64,000 nt of DNA from Dehalococcoidia bacterium (GTDB taxonomy: Bacteria > Chloroflexota > Dehalococcoidia > GIF9 > UBA5629), in NCBI GenBank assembly GCA_041653995.1, contig JBAZEK010000001.1, positions 434,001-498,000 of the forward strand, written 5' to 3'. Made by a program: the position numbers and the translations under genes. The stretch's first letter is position 1. Each line of letters starts with the position of its first letter. Under the pieces are notes generated by a model, which made no database searches, was not told the origin of the DNA, and was given only the letters and a program-made list of their open reading frames with translations. Below are positions 26,374 through 34,944 of the stretch, piece by piece.

Positions 26374-26909
26374 TGAGCAAGGAGAAGTTGCTCTCGTCCA
26401 AAACGATTTTCGAGGGCCGGGCGGTTAAGCTGATCCAGAGCACAGTCGAGAAAAGTAAAGGCGAAGTCGTTGTCCGTGAGATCGTTGAGCACAGGGACGC
26501 CATCGCTGCCGTGGTGCCTGATGGACGTGGCAACGTGTTAATGGTGTGCCAGTTCAGGGTGCCTACAGGTAAAGACCTGCTGGAGATCCCCGCCGGCGTG
26601 GTGGAGGACGGAGAGAGCCCGGAAGAGTGTGTCAGGCGCGAACTGCAGGAGGAGATAGGCTGCGTTCCGCGCAAAATTATTAGGCTGGGAGGATTCTACC
26701 CGGCGCCCGGTTATTGTACCGAATATATCCATGTTTTCCTGGCCGCAGAACTGAAGAAGAGCCGGCTGGTGGCCGAGGACACCGACGAGATCGAGGTTGT
26801 GAAAGTGCCTGTTGCCAGAATAGTCGGCATGATAGACAAAGGCGAAATCTGCGATGCCAAGAGCATTGCCGGCCTTCTGCTATATTTATCGATGGCGCAG
26901 GCCGACTAG
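26373..26909 (+). CDS. Nudix hydrolase, ADP-ribose pyrophosphatase type
   Basis: A 178-residue Nudix enzyme. The Nudix box Gx5Ex7REUxEExGU is complete (GVVEDGESPEECVRRELQEE then IG). The preceding FRVPTGKDLLEIPAG and following GGFYPAPGYCTE are typical of ADP-ribose pyrophosphatases. It cleaves ADP-ribose to AMP and ribose 5-phosphate and would complement nadK in nicotinamide nucleotide turnover. The ATG overlaps the GNAT stop (TGATG). Its stop overlaps the convergent fumarase gene by four bases. Confidence 0.9.
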   Translation: MSKEKLLSSKTIFEGRAVKLIQSTVEKSKGEVVVREIVEHRDAIAAVVPDGRGNVLMVCQFRVPTGKDLLEIPAGVVEDGESPEECVRRELQEEIGCVPRKIIRLGGFYPAPGYCTEYIHVFLAAELKKSRLVAEDTDEIEVVKVPVARIVGMIDKGEICDAKSIAGLLLYLSMAQAD

Positions 26910-27460
26910 ATTCTTCTGTGCGCGGCCCGGCCGCTGTCGTAAAGGTCCCCGCCATAGATGTCGTTTATCACGACGGCAGGGAAGTCCTCGACCGCCAGAC
27001 GGTATACGGCCTCTGCTCCCAGCTCAGGGTAAGCTACTGGTTTTATTCTTTTAATTGAGCGAGAAAGCAGGGCACCGGCGCCACCGATGGCAGCCAGGTA
27101 AATAGCCCGGCTTTTCAGCATCTTTTTTTTCACTACTTCAGACCTTCTGCCCTTGCCTATCATGCACTTCAATCCATGCTCGAGCAACAGCGGAGTGTAT
27201 TTATCCATACGGCTGCTGGTGGTCGGGCCTGCCGAGCCGACGATACGGCCGGGACGGGCAGGTGTAGGTCCCGTGTAATAAATGGTCTGACCGTCCAGGT
27301 CAAATGGCAGATCCTTTCCGGCGGTTAAGGTCTCGGCCATTATTCTGTGCGATGCATCTCGCGCGGTAAGCATAATGCCTGATAATAGCACTCTGTCACC
27401 GCATTTCAATGACCTGATATCCTTATCCGAGACGGGCAGCGTTATGCGTTTTATTCGCAT
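26906..27460 (-). CDS. Class I fumarate hydratase, beta (C-terminal) subunit
   Basis: A 184-residue subunit equivalent to the C-terminal domain of class I fumarases (FumA/TtdB type). The swivelling-domain signature YTGPTPARPG...GSAGPTTSSRMDKY is present. With the alpha subunit it interconverts fumarate and malate using an oxygen-sensitive [4Fe-4S] cluster. The ATG at 27460 is two bases after the alpha stop; earlier in-frame codons lie inside alpha. Part of the leuC-leuD-icd-fumarase operon. Confidence 0.92.
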   Translation of the reverse strand: MRIKRITLPVSDKDIRSLKCGDRVLLSGIMLTARDASHRIMAETLTAGKDLPFDLDGQTIYYTGPTPARPGRIVGSAGPTTSSRMDKYTPLLLEHGLKCMIGKGRRSEVVKKKMLKSRAIYLAAIGGAGALLSRSIKRIKPVAYPELGAEAVYRLAVEDFPAVVINDIYGGDLYDSGRAAHRRI

Positions 27461-27462
27461 AT

Positions 27463-28308
27463 CTAAAGCACCGCTTCCCTGTGCCGCGAGCACCAGCACT
27501 GCATATTAACCGCCACTGGCATGCTGGCTATATGGGAAGGGAAAACCTCGATATGCACGGCCAGGGCTGTTACGCTGCCGCCGTATCCCATCGGCCCGAT
27601 GCCCAGCATATTTACATCCGCCAGAATTCGCTGCTCCAGTTTCTTTATCTCCGGATCCGCGTTATGCGAACCTGTTCTGCGCAACAGAGCTTTCTTGCCC
27701 AGCAGCATAGTATGCTCGGTAGTTCCGCCTATGCCGATACCGAGTATGAGAGGGGGACAAGCGTTGCTGCCGCATTCATCAACCAGGCGGACCACATATT
27801 CTATTATGCCTGCATGACCCAGGCAGGGCGGCATAACCGTTAGCCTGGAGCAGTTCTCCGCGCCGCCCCCCTTGGGCAGAACGCAAATTCGCAGATTGTC
27901 GCCGGGCACGATCTCGGTATGTATCACGGCCGGAGTGTTGTCACCTGTATTCTTCCTGGCTGAGAAGGGCCTGTGCACCATTGATTTGCGCAGATAGCCC
28001 TTATCATATCCCTTTTTTACCCCTTGATTGATCGCTGCAGTTAGGTCGCCGCGGGTAATATGGACGTCCTGCCCGATCTCCAGGAAAACCACCGCCGTGC
28101 CCGTATCCTGACAGACAGGCAGAAGGTGATCCTCCGCCACATCTATATTCTCCAGGATGGATTTAATGGTCTCCCTGCCGAGAGGCGACTTTTCCGATCT
28201 GGCTGCGCGCTTCAATGAAGCAATAACGTCAGGGGGTAGATGGATGCAGGCGTCCTGGAAGAGTGATGCGATGGTCTCGGTAATGGCGCGGCACTGGATT
28301 ATTCGCAT
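27463..28308 (-). CDS. Class I fumarate hydratase, alpha subunit
   Basis: A 281-residue cluster-binding subunit. Cysteines for the [4Fe-4S] cluster are in VCQDTGTA, ENCSRL and GSNACPPL. Tartrate dehydratase alpha (TtdA) has the same fold, but the neighbouring aconitase-like and isocitrate dehydrogenase genes favour a TCA role. It lies 47 bases after icd. Confidence 0.92.
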   Translation of the reverse strand: MRIIQCRAITETIASLFQDACIHLPPDVIASLKRAARSEKSPLGRETIKSILENIDVAEDHLLPVCQDTGTAVVFLEIGQDVHITRGDLTAAINQGVKKGYDKGYLRKSMVHRPFSARKNTGDNTPAVIHTEIVPGDNLRICVLPKGGGAENCSRLTVMPPCLGHAGIIEYVVRLVDECGSNACPPLILGIGIGGTTEHTMLLGKKALLRRTGSHNADPEIKKLEQRILADVNMLGIGPMGYGGSVTALAVHIEVFPSHIASMPVAVNMQCWCSRHREAVL

Positions 28309-28355
28309 AACAATATTAGAAAGGGGCCGGACAATATATCTCCGTGCTGATTATA

Positions 28356-29438
28356 TTACTTTTTAAGCTTTTCTATCACTGCTTCCGCGACCTGGGACGT
28401 GCCTGCGCTGGGCTCGTTGCGATCCCTGCGCAGGTCGTAGGTAACGTTCTTTCCCTCGGCAATCACGGCGCTGATGGCGGCTTCCATCCTGTCGGCTGCA
28501 GAAGTTTCATCCAGGTATCTCAACATAAGCACGGCCGAGAGCATCTGCGCCATCGGGCTGACCTTGTTCAGTCCGGTATATTTTGGGGCGCTTCCATGAG
28601 TGGGCTCGAATATGGCCAGCCCATCGCCAATATTGGCGCCGGGAGCCAGACCAAGGCCGCCCACCAGTCCGGCGCACAGGTCCGAGATAATATCGCCGTA
28701 GAGGTTGGGAAGTACCAGCGTATCGAACCGCTGAGGATTGCGCACCAGCTGCATGCACAGCGCATCGACCAGAACCTCTTCATATTCTATCTCAGGATAG
28801 CCTTTTGCCACCTCTCTGGCTGTGGAGAGAAATAGTCCGTCGGTATATTTAAGTATATTGGCTTTGGTTACGGCAGATACCTTCTTGCGCCCGTATTTGC
28901 GGGCATAATCGAAGGCGTATTTAACGATGCGTCGAGACCCCTGCTCTGAGATGGTCTTTATACTGAATCCCGAATTTCTGTCCAGGCTGCCCTTGAAGCT
29001 TTGCATTATCAGATCATAAAGCTGTGAGGCTTCAGCAGTTCCCCTGGCGAACTCGATACCTATATAGAGGTCCTCCGTATTTTCCCTGACTATAACCAGG
29101 TCCACGTTCCGATACAATGTGGTTATGACACCGGGATAGCTCTTGCAGGGCCTGAGGCAGGCGTACAGGTCGAGCTGCTTGCGCAGGGCGACATTAACGC
29201 TGCGGAACCCCTTGCCGATGGGAGTGGTCACAGGTCCTTTCAAGGCGACTTTGTTTTTCCTGATGGATTCGAGAGTTGCCTCGGGCAGGGGTATGCCGTA
29301 CTTCTCAACCGCGGCCTCGCCGACGGTATGTATCTCCCAGTCGAATTTGATGCCCGTAGCTTCCAGCACACTGACAGTGGCCCTGGTGATCTCAGGACCG
29401 ATGCCGTCTCCCGGTATCAACGTTACGCGGTAAGTCAT
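28356..29438 (-). CDS. icd: Isocitrate dehydrogenase, predicted NADP type
   Basis: A 360-residue member of the isocitrate/isopropylmalate dehydrogenase family that oxidatively decarboxylates isocitrate to 2-oxoglutarate. The substrate loop FRSVNVALRKQLDLYACLRP has the Ser-x-Asn of isocitrate enzymes rather than the isopropylmalate pattern. The cofactor site reads APKYTG..KV (Lys286, Tyr287, Val293) and VTYDLRR (Tyr334, Arg338), matching the positions that bind the 2'-phosphate of NADP in E. coli Icd (Lys344, Tyr345, Val351, Tyr391, Arg395). NAD enzymes usually have Asp and Ile at the first two. It lies 28 bases after leuD. Confidence 0.9.
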   Translation of the reverse strand: MTYRVTLIPGDGIGPEITRATVSVLEATGIKFDWEIHTVGEAAVEKYGIPLPEATLESIRKNKVALKGPVTTPIGKGFRSVNVALRKQLDLYACLRPCKSYPGVITTLYRNVDLVIVRENTEDLYIGIEFARGTAEASQLYDLIMQSFKGSLDRNSGFSIKTISEQGSRRIVKYAFDYARKYGRKKVSAVTKANILKYTDGLFLSTAREVAKGYPEIEYEEVLVDALCMQLVRNPQRFDTLVLPNLYGDIISDLCAGLVGGLGLAPGANIGDGLAIFEPTHGSAPKYTGLNKVSPMAQMLSAVLMLRYLDETSAADRMEAAISAVIAEGKNVTYDLRRDRNEPSAGTSQVAEAVIEKLKK

Positions 29439-29466
29439 TTTACATATCCTCTATAGCGGTACTTAT

Positions 29467-29973
29467 TTAGAGTTTAAGGTCGCCGTGTTTATTGATGTAG
29501 GGGATCAACCCGCCTTCGTTCAAGATACTCAACATGGCGGCCGGTATCCTGGTGAAGCTGTAACTTTCGTTCTTTGTGATATTGCGAATGATACCCTCGT
29601 CCAGGCTGATCTCGAGGTTATCGCCGTCGGCGATCTTATCGGTCGGGCATATCAATGCGGGCACGCCCTGGTTGATGGCGTTCCTGAAGAAGATACGTGC
29701 AAATGATTTAGCCAGAATAGCGCTCACACCTGCCATTTTTATCACCAGCGGTGCGTGTTCACGACTCGACCCGAGGCCGAAATTGGACCCGGCCACGATG
29801 AAATCACCGGGCTTGACGCGCTTGACGAAGTCGGGGTTGGCGTCTTCCATAGCATGCTTGGCCAACTCGGGCAGGTTGCTGCGCAGGTGAGCGTATTTAC
29901 CGGCGATGATCAGGTCGGTGGATATAGCGTCGCCGAATTTAAACGCCCTGCCTTTGAGAATGGTCGCTCCCAT
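29467..29973 (-). CDS. leuD: Aconitase/isopropylmalate dehydratase family, small subunit
   Basis: A 168-residue swivelling domain of the aconitase superfamily. The GSNFGLGSSREHAP motif is clear. The short separate subunit is LeuD/HacB-like by size and fold. Because icd and fumarase follow directly and leuA and leuB are absent, the pair more likely hydrates cis-aconitate (aconitase role) than isopropylmalate; homoaconitate is a third option. Its start overlaps the large-subunit stop by one base. Confidence 0.88.
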   Translation of the reverse strand: MGATILKGRAFKFGDAISTDLIIAGKYAHLRSNLPELAKHAMEDANPDFVKRVKPGDFIVAGSNFGLGSSREHAPLVIKMAGVSAILAKSFARIFFRNAINQGVPALICPTDKIADGDNLEISLDEGIIRNITKNESYSFTRIPAAMLSILNEGGLIPYINKHGDLKL

Positions 29974-31226
29974 TACGGCACCTCTCGTGGGTCGGTTATT
30001 CTGCCGGTCAGGGCCGACGTCGCGGCCGTAGCGGTGCTCGCCAGGTATATGAGCCCTTCGGGATTGCCCATACGGCCTTTGAAGTTGCGGTTGGCTGTGG
30101 AGAGGCAGATCTCTTTATCTCCCAACGCGCCCTGGTGCAGTCCCAGGCAGCCGGCGCACCCCGGAGGAAGTATGATGCCGCCGGACTCAACGATCGTTTG
30201 GAGATAACCGGCGTTGATAGACTCGGTATATATTTTTCGTGAGGCAGGGCAGACGATCAGCCTGACTCCTGCGTGTATCTTTTTATTTTTAAGTAACGAG
30301 GCTGCTTCAGCCATATCCTCCAGCCGTCCGTTGGTGCAGGTGCCGATGAACACCTGATCCACCTTGATATCTACCAGAGACCTGGCTATAGCCGTGTTAT
30401 CTACTGTGTGCGGCCTGGCGACCATCGGCTCCAGACTATTAGCATCCACCTGGATGGTACGCTCGTAAACTGCATCGGAGTCTGCTGCTATGGGAGAGTA
30501 TTCCTTTTCCCTGCCCTGTTTCTTCAGGTACTCCCGCGTGATACGGTCGGAAGGGAAGAGTCCGACCTTGGCCCCGGCTTCGATGGCCATATTCGAGATC
30601 GTCAGCCTTTGCCACATGGGCATAGAGTCCACTGTATTTCCGGTGAATTCCAGGGCCTTGTAGGTCGCGCCGTCCGCTCCGATCAATCCGATCAGGTACA
30701 GGATCAGGTCCTTGGCGCCTACGCCTTTGGAGAATTTCCCCGTCACCTCAATGCGGATCGTCTCGGGCACCCTGAACCAGGTCTTGCCCAGCGACATGGC
30801 CACCGCCACATCGCTCGATCCCATCCCGGTTGCGAAGGCGCCCATGGCGCCGGCGGTCACCGTGTGCGAATCGGCGCCAACGATAACGTCGCCCGGCCTG
30901 GCCAGCTTCTCGGCCACGATCTGGTGGCAGACGCCGCAGCCGGCATCGAATAGGAGACAACCCGTCTCGGCCGCGAATTCTCTGATAAAGATATGGTCGT
31001 TCGAAAGCTGCCGGCTGGGGCTGGGGCTGGCGTGGTCGATGAAAAGGGCTGTTCTTGCAGGTGAGGCCAGCGTCTGCTTCTTGCCCGATTTGAACTGCCT
31101 TATGGTGAGCGGACCTGTCGTGTCCTGCACGAATACCAGGTCCACAGCAGAGATGACTATATCACCTGCTCGCGCATCGCTGCCCGATTTGTTGCTTAAT
31201 ATCTTCTCACTGATTGTTTTGCCCAT
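29973..31226 (-). CDS. leuC: Aconitase/isopropylmalate dehydratase family, large subunit
   Basis: A 417-residue catalytic subunit that holds a [4Fe-4S] cluster through the Cys in GTCTNGR and the Cys pair in PPGCAGCLG. VGADSHTVTAGAMGAFATGMGSSD is the usual active-site loop. It is the 5' gene of a five-gene minus-strand operon (large, small, icd, fumarase alpha, fumarase beta), a compact partial TCA module with no citrate synthase or malate dehydrogenase in this window. Its function as an aconitase is inferred from context. Confidence 0.9.
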   Translation of the reverse strand: MGKTISEKILSNKSGSDARAGDIVISAVDLVFVQDTTGPLTIRQFKSGKKQTLASPARTALFIDHASPSPSRQLSNDHIFIREFAAETGCLLFDAGCGVCHQIVAEKLARPGDVIVGADSHTVTAGAMGAFATGMGSSDVAVAMSLGKTWFRVPETIRIEVTGKFSKGVGAKDLILYLIGLIGADGATYKALEFTGNTVDSMPMWQRLTISNMAIEAGAKVGLFPSDRITREYLKKQGREKEYSPIAADSDAVYERTIQVDANSLEPMVARPHTVDNTAIARSLVDIKVDQVFIGTCTNGRLEDMAEAASLLKNKKIHAGVRLIVCPASRKIYTESINAGYLQTIVESGGIILPPGCAGCLGLHQGALGDKEICLSTANRNFKGRMGNPEGLIYLASTATAATSALTGRITDPREVP

Positions 31227-31423
31227 GTAAATGAACCCCGGAGTAACACGTTATGAAGATTGTCAGAGTGAACATTTTAACATAGTTTCCCCGCATTTGA
31301 GTAAAGACGCCGCACAGCGCCTGCGGGCAAATGATAAAATACATCTGTATGTATTAAGTGACCGGATGCACGTGAAGGTATTTCCGGCCTGTTTGTTCTA
31401 TGGATGGTTGGAGAAAAGTCAGT

Positions 31424-32257
31424 ATGGATTCATCGGCGATAACACGTTGCGGGAACAACCTGTTCAGGTGGGGTCAGCGCACCTACATCATGGGCATTAT
31501 CAACCTGTCTCCCGATTCGTTTTCGGGTGATGGGTTTCAATCGCTGGACTCGGCCCGGCAGAGGGCGCTGCAGATGGTGGAGGAAGGCGCTGACATCATC
31601 GACGTCGGCGGGGAGTCTACCAGGCCGGATGCCGGCCCTGTATCTGCTGACGAGGAGATCAGGCGCGTCATACCTTTTATCAGCCGTATCGCGGGAAGCA
31701 TTGGTGTACCTATCAGTGTCGATACCTACAAGTATGAAGTTGCAGTGCAGGCGTTGAATGCGGGGGCCTGCATGATTAACGATATCTCCGGCTCCAGCGT
31801 GGATTCCGGTATAGTCAGGCTGGCAGCTGAAAAACAGGTGCCTGTTGTATTGACCGGCAACCAAAGGGGTAAAAAGGTCACCGATATCCTCGAAGCAGTG
31901 ATATCCCAGCTGAAGGATCTCATCGGTCGCTCAATTGACTGCGGTGTCAGGCCGGAAAATATAATAGTCGATCCGGGTGTAGGATTCGGCAAGACCGTGG
32001 AACAGAACCTGGAGATAGTCAGAAGACTGGATGAAATAAAGGCACTGGGATACCCGGTACTGCTGGGAACCTCCCGCAAGTCCTTCATTGCTGCGACCGT
32101 AGGCTCATCACAGGAGGAACGTTTCATGGGCACGGCTGCCTCGCTGGCTATTGGCATTACCCGGGGCGCCGACATAGTGAGGGTGCATGATGTCGGGCAG
32201 ATGAAGCTGATCTGTCGCATGAGCGATGCCATCGTGGGAAGGGACACAGGAAAATGA
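31424..32257 (+). CDS. folP: Dihydropteroate synthase
   Basis: Joins 6-hydroxymethyl-7,8-dihydropterin pyrophosphate to p-aminobenzoate in folate synthesis. 277 residues; signatures IMGIINLSPDSFSGDG and IIDVGGESTRPDA are present, along with DPGVGFGKT. ATG at 31424 has GGAGAA 8 bases upstream, better placed than the earlier in-frame ATG at 31400. Overlaps folK by four bases. Confidence 0.95.
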   Translation: MDSSAITRCGNNLFRWGQRTYIMGIINLSPDSFSGDGFQSLDSARQRALQMVEEGADIIDVGGESTRPDAGPVSADEEIRRVIPFISRIAGSIGVPISVDTYKYEVAVQALNAGACMINDISGSSVDSGIVRLAAEKQVPVVLTGNQRGKKVTDILEAVISQLKDLIGRSIDCGVRPENIIVDPGVGFGKTVEQNLEIVRRLDEIKALGYPVLLGTSRKSFIAATVGSSQEERFMGTAASLAIGITRGADIVRVHDVGQMKLICRMSDAIVGRDTGK

Positions 32258-32757
32258 CCCTGGCATATATCGGCCTGGGTTCCAATCTTGGTGACAGGGA
32301 GGCCAATTTAAATACGGCTCTCAACATGCTCGCGCACAAAGTCCGTGTGATGGCTGTCTCCCCCATTTTTTTAACTGAACCAGAGAGATTCAAAGATCAA
32401 CCCGATTTCCTGAACAGCGTGGCCTGTGTCGATACGGATTGCACTCCGGTAGAGTTATTGAGGATTATAAACGGGATAGAGGCGCAGATGGGAAGGGAGC
32501 GGCCATATTCCGGCGCGCCGCGCGTCATCGACATGGACCTGCTTTTTTTCGGAAAGGCTATAATTAGTCAGCCGGGTCTCGATGTGCCGCATCCTCGGCT
32601 GCACCTGCGGTCTTTCGTACTGGTGCCTATGGCGGAGATCGACCCCGATTTTGTTCATCCTACTTTACATAAAAGTGTGAAGGAACTGCTGTCGGAATTG
32701 AAGCCCGGTTACAGGATAGAGAAATGGGACAGTACTAAGGGGAGAGATAAGGACTGA
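32254..32757 (+). CDS. folK: 6-hydroxymethyl-7,8-dihydropterin pyrophosphokinase (HPPK)
   Basis: Transfers pyrophosphate from ATP to hydroxymethyl-dihydropterin just before FolP. 167 residues; IGLGSNLGDREANL at the start and the PRVIDMDLLFFG motif with its paired Asp residues are diagnostic. folB, the aldolase normally next to folK, is not here; the next gene may take its place. Confidence 0.95.
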   Translation: MTLAYIGLGSNLGDREANLNTALNMLAHKVRVMAVSPIFLTEPERFKDQPDFLNSVACVDTDCTPVELLRIINGIEAQMGRERPYSGAPRVIDMDLLFFGKAIISQPGLDVPHPRLHLRSFVLVPMAEIDPDFVHPTLHKSVKELLSELKPGYRIEKWDSTKGRDKD

Positions 32758-32759
32758 AT

Positions 32760-33128
32760 ATGTATACCATCTCGGTTGAAAAGAACTTCGATGCCGCCCA
32801 TTTTCTGCGCGGTTATTCAGGAAAGTGCGAAAAGCTGCACGGTCACAGGTACCGGGTGATTGTGCGATTGATCTGCCACAAGCTGAACGAAGTGGGACTG
32901 GCCTATGATTTCACTGCTTTGAAGAGGCAGGTAGCGGAAGTAACGGACAAATACGATCACCAGTGTCTAAACGATATCGAACCATTCGACCGGATCAATC
33001 CTTCAGCGGAGAATATAGCGTCTACCATTTATAATGACCTCAAGCCTGATTTCAGTGGAGATGCGGCTCTTGACGGCGTGGAGGTCTGGGAATCGCCTGA
33101 GTCATGCGCTCTTTACCGTCAGGGTTGA
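32760..33128 (+). CDS. queD: 6-pyruvoyl-tetrahydropterin synthase family (QueD / PTPS-I/III)
   Basis: A 122-residue COG0720 enzyme acting on dihydroneopterin triphosphate. Zinc ligands are His14 and the His pair in HGHRY (His27, His29). The catalytic motif reads CEKLHGH: both Cys23, typical of QueD (queuosine precursor synthesis), and Glu24, typical of PTPS-III, which bypasses FolB. Proteins with a CExxHGH motif have been assigned to a dual PTPS-I/III class. It sits 2 bases after folK and in one operon with folP, supporting a folate role, perhaps in addition to queuosine. Confidence 0.88.
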   Translation: MYTISVEKNFDAAHFLRGYSGKCEKLHGHRYRVIVRLICHKLNEVGLAYDFTALKRQVAEVTDKYDHQCLNDIEPFDRINPSAENIASTIYNDLKPDFSGDAALDGVEVWESPESCALYRQG

Positions 33129-33132
33129 AAAT

Positions 33133-33315
33133 TTATGAGCTCATATCAGGTGGCAGCAGGTTGGGGATGCTGTCTTTAATAAGATACGTATGATTACATT
33201 TAGCACAGAAAAGAGAGCCTGAAGTAATCTCGCCATCGTTCTTTTCATCGACCTTGAGGTCGAGTGACCCTTTGCATACCGGGCAGACGATGATCTCCAT
33301 TATCGATTCTTTCAT
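33133..33315 (-). CDS. Trm112/YcaR-like small zinc protein
   Basis: A 60-residue Trm112p-family protein: CPVCKGSLDL then CAKCNHTY supply four zinc-type cysteines, followed by the family ending YLIKDSIPNLLP. Family members activate methyltransferases or serve unknown roles in bacteria. It converges on queD with four bases between. ATG at 33315 fits homologue length; an ATG five codons later is possible. Confidence 0.88.
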   Translation of the reverse strand: MKESIMEIIVCPVCKGSLDLKVDEKNDGEITSGSLFCAKCNHTYLIKDSIPNLLPPDMSS

Positions 33316-33399
33316 ATTCTCGATCTATATCCTTTGTGACTTGCTTTCAACCGTATCTATTTTAGCACATCCGCAGTGGAAACAGGCTTATCTAAGGTA

Positions 33400-33975
33400 T
33401 CAATTAGTCTCTTTATTCTTAAAGAGAGGCGAGATCACCTTGAACTCGGGTATGCCAGCCCTTTGCAATAGCTGGAACACAGCTATTTCGGTGGTGGTAA
33501 TGACAGCGCCCGCATCCCGCATCAATTTCAAAGCTTTTTTCCAGTCGGTCTTATATCTTGAGCACACCGCATCACTGATAACGTGTACGTAATACCCCTG
33601 TGCCACTAGGTCTATCACCGATTGCAGCACGCATACATGCGATTCGATGCCGGCTACAATTATATATTTCCTCTTCAACTTCTTAAAGGTGTCCTGAAAG
33701 GTTTGATCACCCCAGCAGCTGAAGCTGAGCTTATCGATCGGCTTGTAATGATCTTTCAGGCTGGACCTGATAGGATCGACGGTGTTGCCCAGCCCCCTGC
33801 TGTATTGCTCGGTAACGATTACCGGTACTTTCAGCATTTCACATGACGCTATTATGAGGTTAACGTTGTTTTCGCAATTGCTGTAGACATCCTTCTTCAT
33901 AGCTACGGCGAGGTTACTCTGGAAATCGATCAGCAGGAAAACCGCATCGGCCGCGTTCATCTTGTATTTGTCCAT
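33400..33975 (-). CDS. Isochorismatase-family cysteine hydrolase
   Basis: A 191-residue alpha/beta hydrolase of the isochorismatase superfamily. The catalytic triad is visible as Asp in FLLIDFQ (near the start), Lys in KLKRKYIIVAG and Cys in ESHVCVLQS. Members cleave amides or vinyl ethers, for example nicotinamide; the substrate here is unknown. ATG at 33975 is chosen because GGAGGAGG is about 11 bases upstream. The frame is open further but overlaps the divergent glutaredoxin gene. Confidence 0.85.
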   Translation of the reverse strand: MDKYKMNAADAVFLLIDFQSNLAVAMKKDVYSNCENNVNLIIASCEMLKVPVIVTEQYSRGLGNTVDPIRSSLKDHYKPIDKLSFSCWGDQTFQDTFKKLKRKYIIVAGIESHVCVLQSVIDLVAQGYYVHVISDAVCSRYKTDWKKALKLMRDAGAVITTTEIAVFQLLQRAGIPEFKVISPLFKNKETN

Positions 33976-34141
33976 AGCGGTGAAGACCTCCTCCATAAAG
34001 AGAATACCTGTTGATATTACAGAGAGATGGCAGGCGGTGTCAAAATCAACCGTATTTGCCTGCGCCTCTGAAATTAAGATATCATTCGTTAACGGCATTA
34101 AAATGATTTGATCCGGATGGGTGAATCGAGGAGAGGCAACT

Positions 34142-34423
34142 ATGACCATTGAGCATGTCGACGGCAAAAATGCGGGTAAGCTCATGCTTTATGCATTGAG
34201 CACATGCATCTGGTGCAGGAAAACCAAGCAGCTGTTAACGGATCTGGGCGTTGAGTACGACTATGTCTTCGTTGACCTGCTTCAAGGGCAGGAGAAGGAG
34301 CAGACCATCGCCATAGTGGAGAAATGGAATCCCGATTGCTCATTTCCGACGCTGGTGGTCAACGACAGCAAGTGCATCGTCGGGTTCAAGGAGAACGAGA
34401 TTAAAGAGGCGCTCAAACTGTGA
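34142..34423 (+). CDS. Glutaredoxin-like protein, CIWC active site
   Basis: A 93-residue thioredoxin-fold protein: LYALSTCIWCRKTKQLL has the redox pair Cys22/Cys25, and SFPTLVV gives the cis-proline. Such NrdH/YruB-like glutaredoxins take electrons from thioredoxin reductases or FTR-like enzymes rather than glutathione. It overlaps the next gene by four bases (GTGA), so the two form a tight redox pair. ATG at 34142 follows GAGGAGAGG. Confidence 0.9.
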   Translation: MTIEHVDGKNAGKLMLYALSTCIWCRKTKQLLTDLGVEYDYVFVDLLQGQEKEQTIAIVEKWNPDCSFPTLVVNDSKCIVGFKENEIKEALKL

Positions 34424-34929
34424 GTACGGATGATACCATCACCCCCGAAGAGATCGAAAATTATTACCTGAGGTGTAAGAAAGATGCAGAGTCGGGCGGG
34501 TATCATATAAATCCGGATGCCGACTTTGCCCGCGGCCTGGTCAACGGCCTGCTGGTCAACCAGGCGCGTTATGGCTATCAGTCATGTCCCTGCCGCCTTG
34601 CCAGCGGTAATAAGGATGAAGACCTGGATATCATATGTCCCTGCGATTACAGGGATCAGGATGTGGTCGAATACGGGGCCTGCTACTGTGCCCTGTACGT
34701 ATCTCAAGACGTACTGGATGGTAAGCAGGAATCGAGATCCATACCCGAGAGAAGACCACCACGTTCGCTTCGCCACAAAAATGCAGCTTCAGCTTCACAG
34801 GGGCCTTTGCAAGTGCCTCTGCCAGTCTGGCGCTGTAAAGTTTGCGGATATCTCTGTGCCCGCGACGGTCCTCCCGAGATATGTCCGATCTGTAAAGCTA
34901 AAAAAGAAAGGTTCGAACGGTTCCTGTAG
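34420..34929 (+). CDS. Ferredoxin:thioredoxin reductase catalytic domain fused to rubredoxin-like domain
   Basis: A 169-residue fusion. Residues 1-100 are the FTR catalytic fold: CPC (56-58), CPC (73-75) and CYC (88-90) give the six cysteines for one [4Fe-4S] cluster and the active disulfide. Canonical FTRs have CHC at the third site, so the histidine is replaced by tyrosine. Residues 136-169 are rubredoxin-like, with iron-type cysteines Cys139, Cys142, Cys155 and Cys158 (CKVCGY, CPIC). Electrons could flow ferredoxin or rubredoxin domain, FeS disulfide, then the adjacent glutaredoxin. GTG start overlaps that gene. Confidence 0.9.
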   Translation: MSTDDTITPEEIENYYLRCKKDAESGGYHINPDADFARGLVNGLLVNQARYGYQSCPCRLASGNKDEDLDIICPCDYRDQDVVEYGACYCALYVSQDVLDGKQESRSIPERRPPRSLRHKNAASASQGPLQVPLPVWRCKVCGYLCARDGPPEICPICKAKKERFERFL

Positions 34930-34944
34930 TTACGAAATTTTAGT

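Noticed and set aside
28344..28835. Plus-strand open frame opposite icd
   Set aside because: Antisense shadow of icd; no ribosome site.
31231..31530. Open frame between leuC and folP
   Set aside because: Overlaps the well-supported folP start in another frame and lacks protein-like composition.
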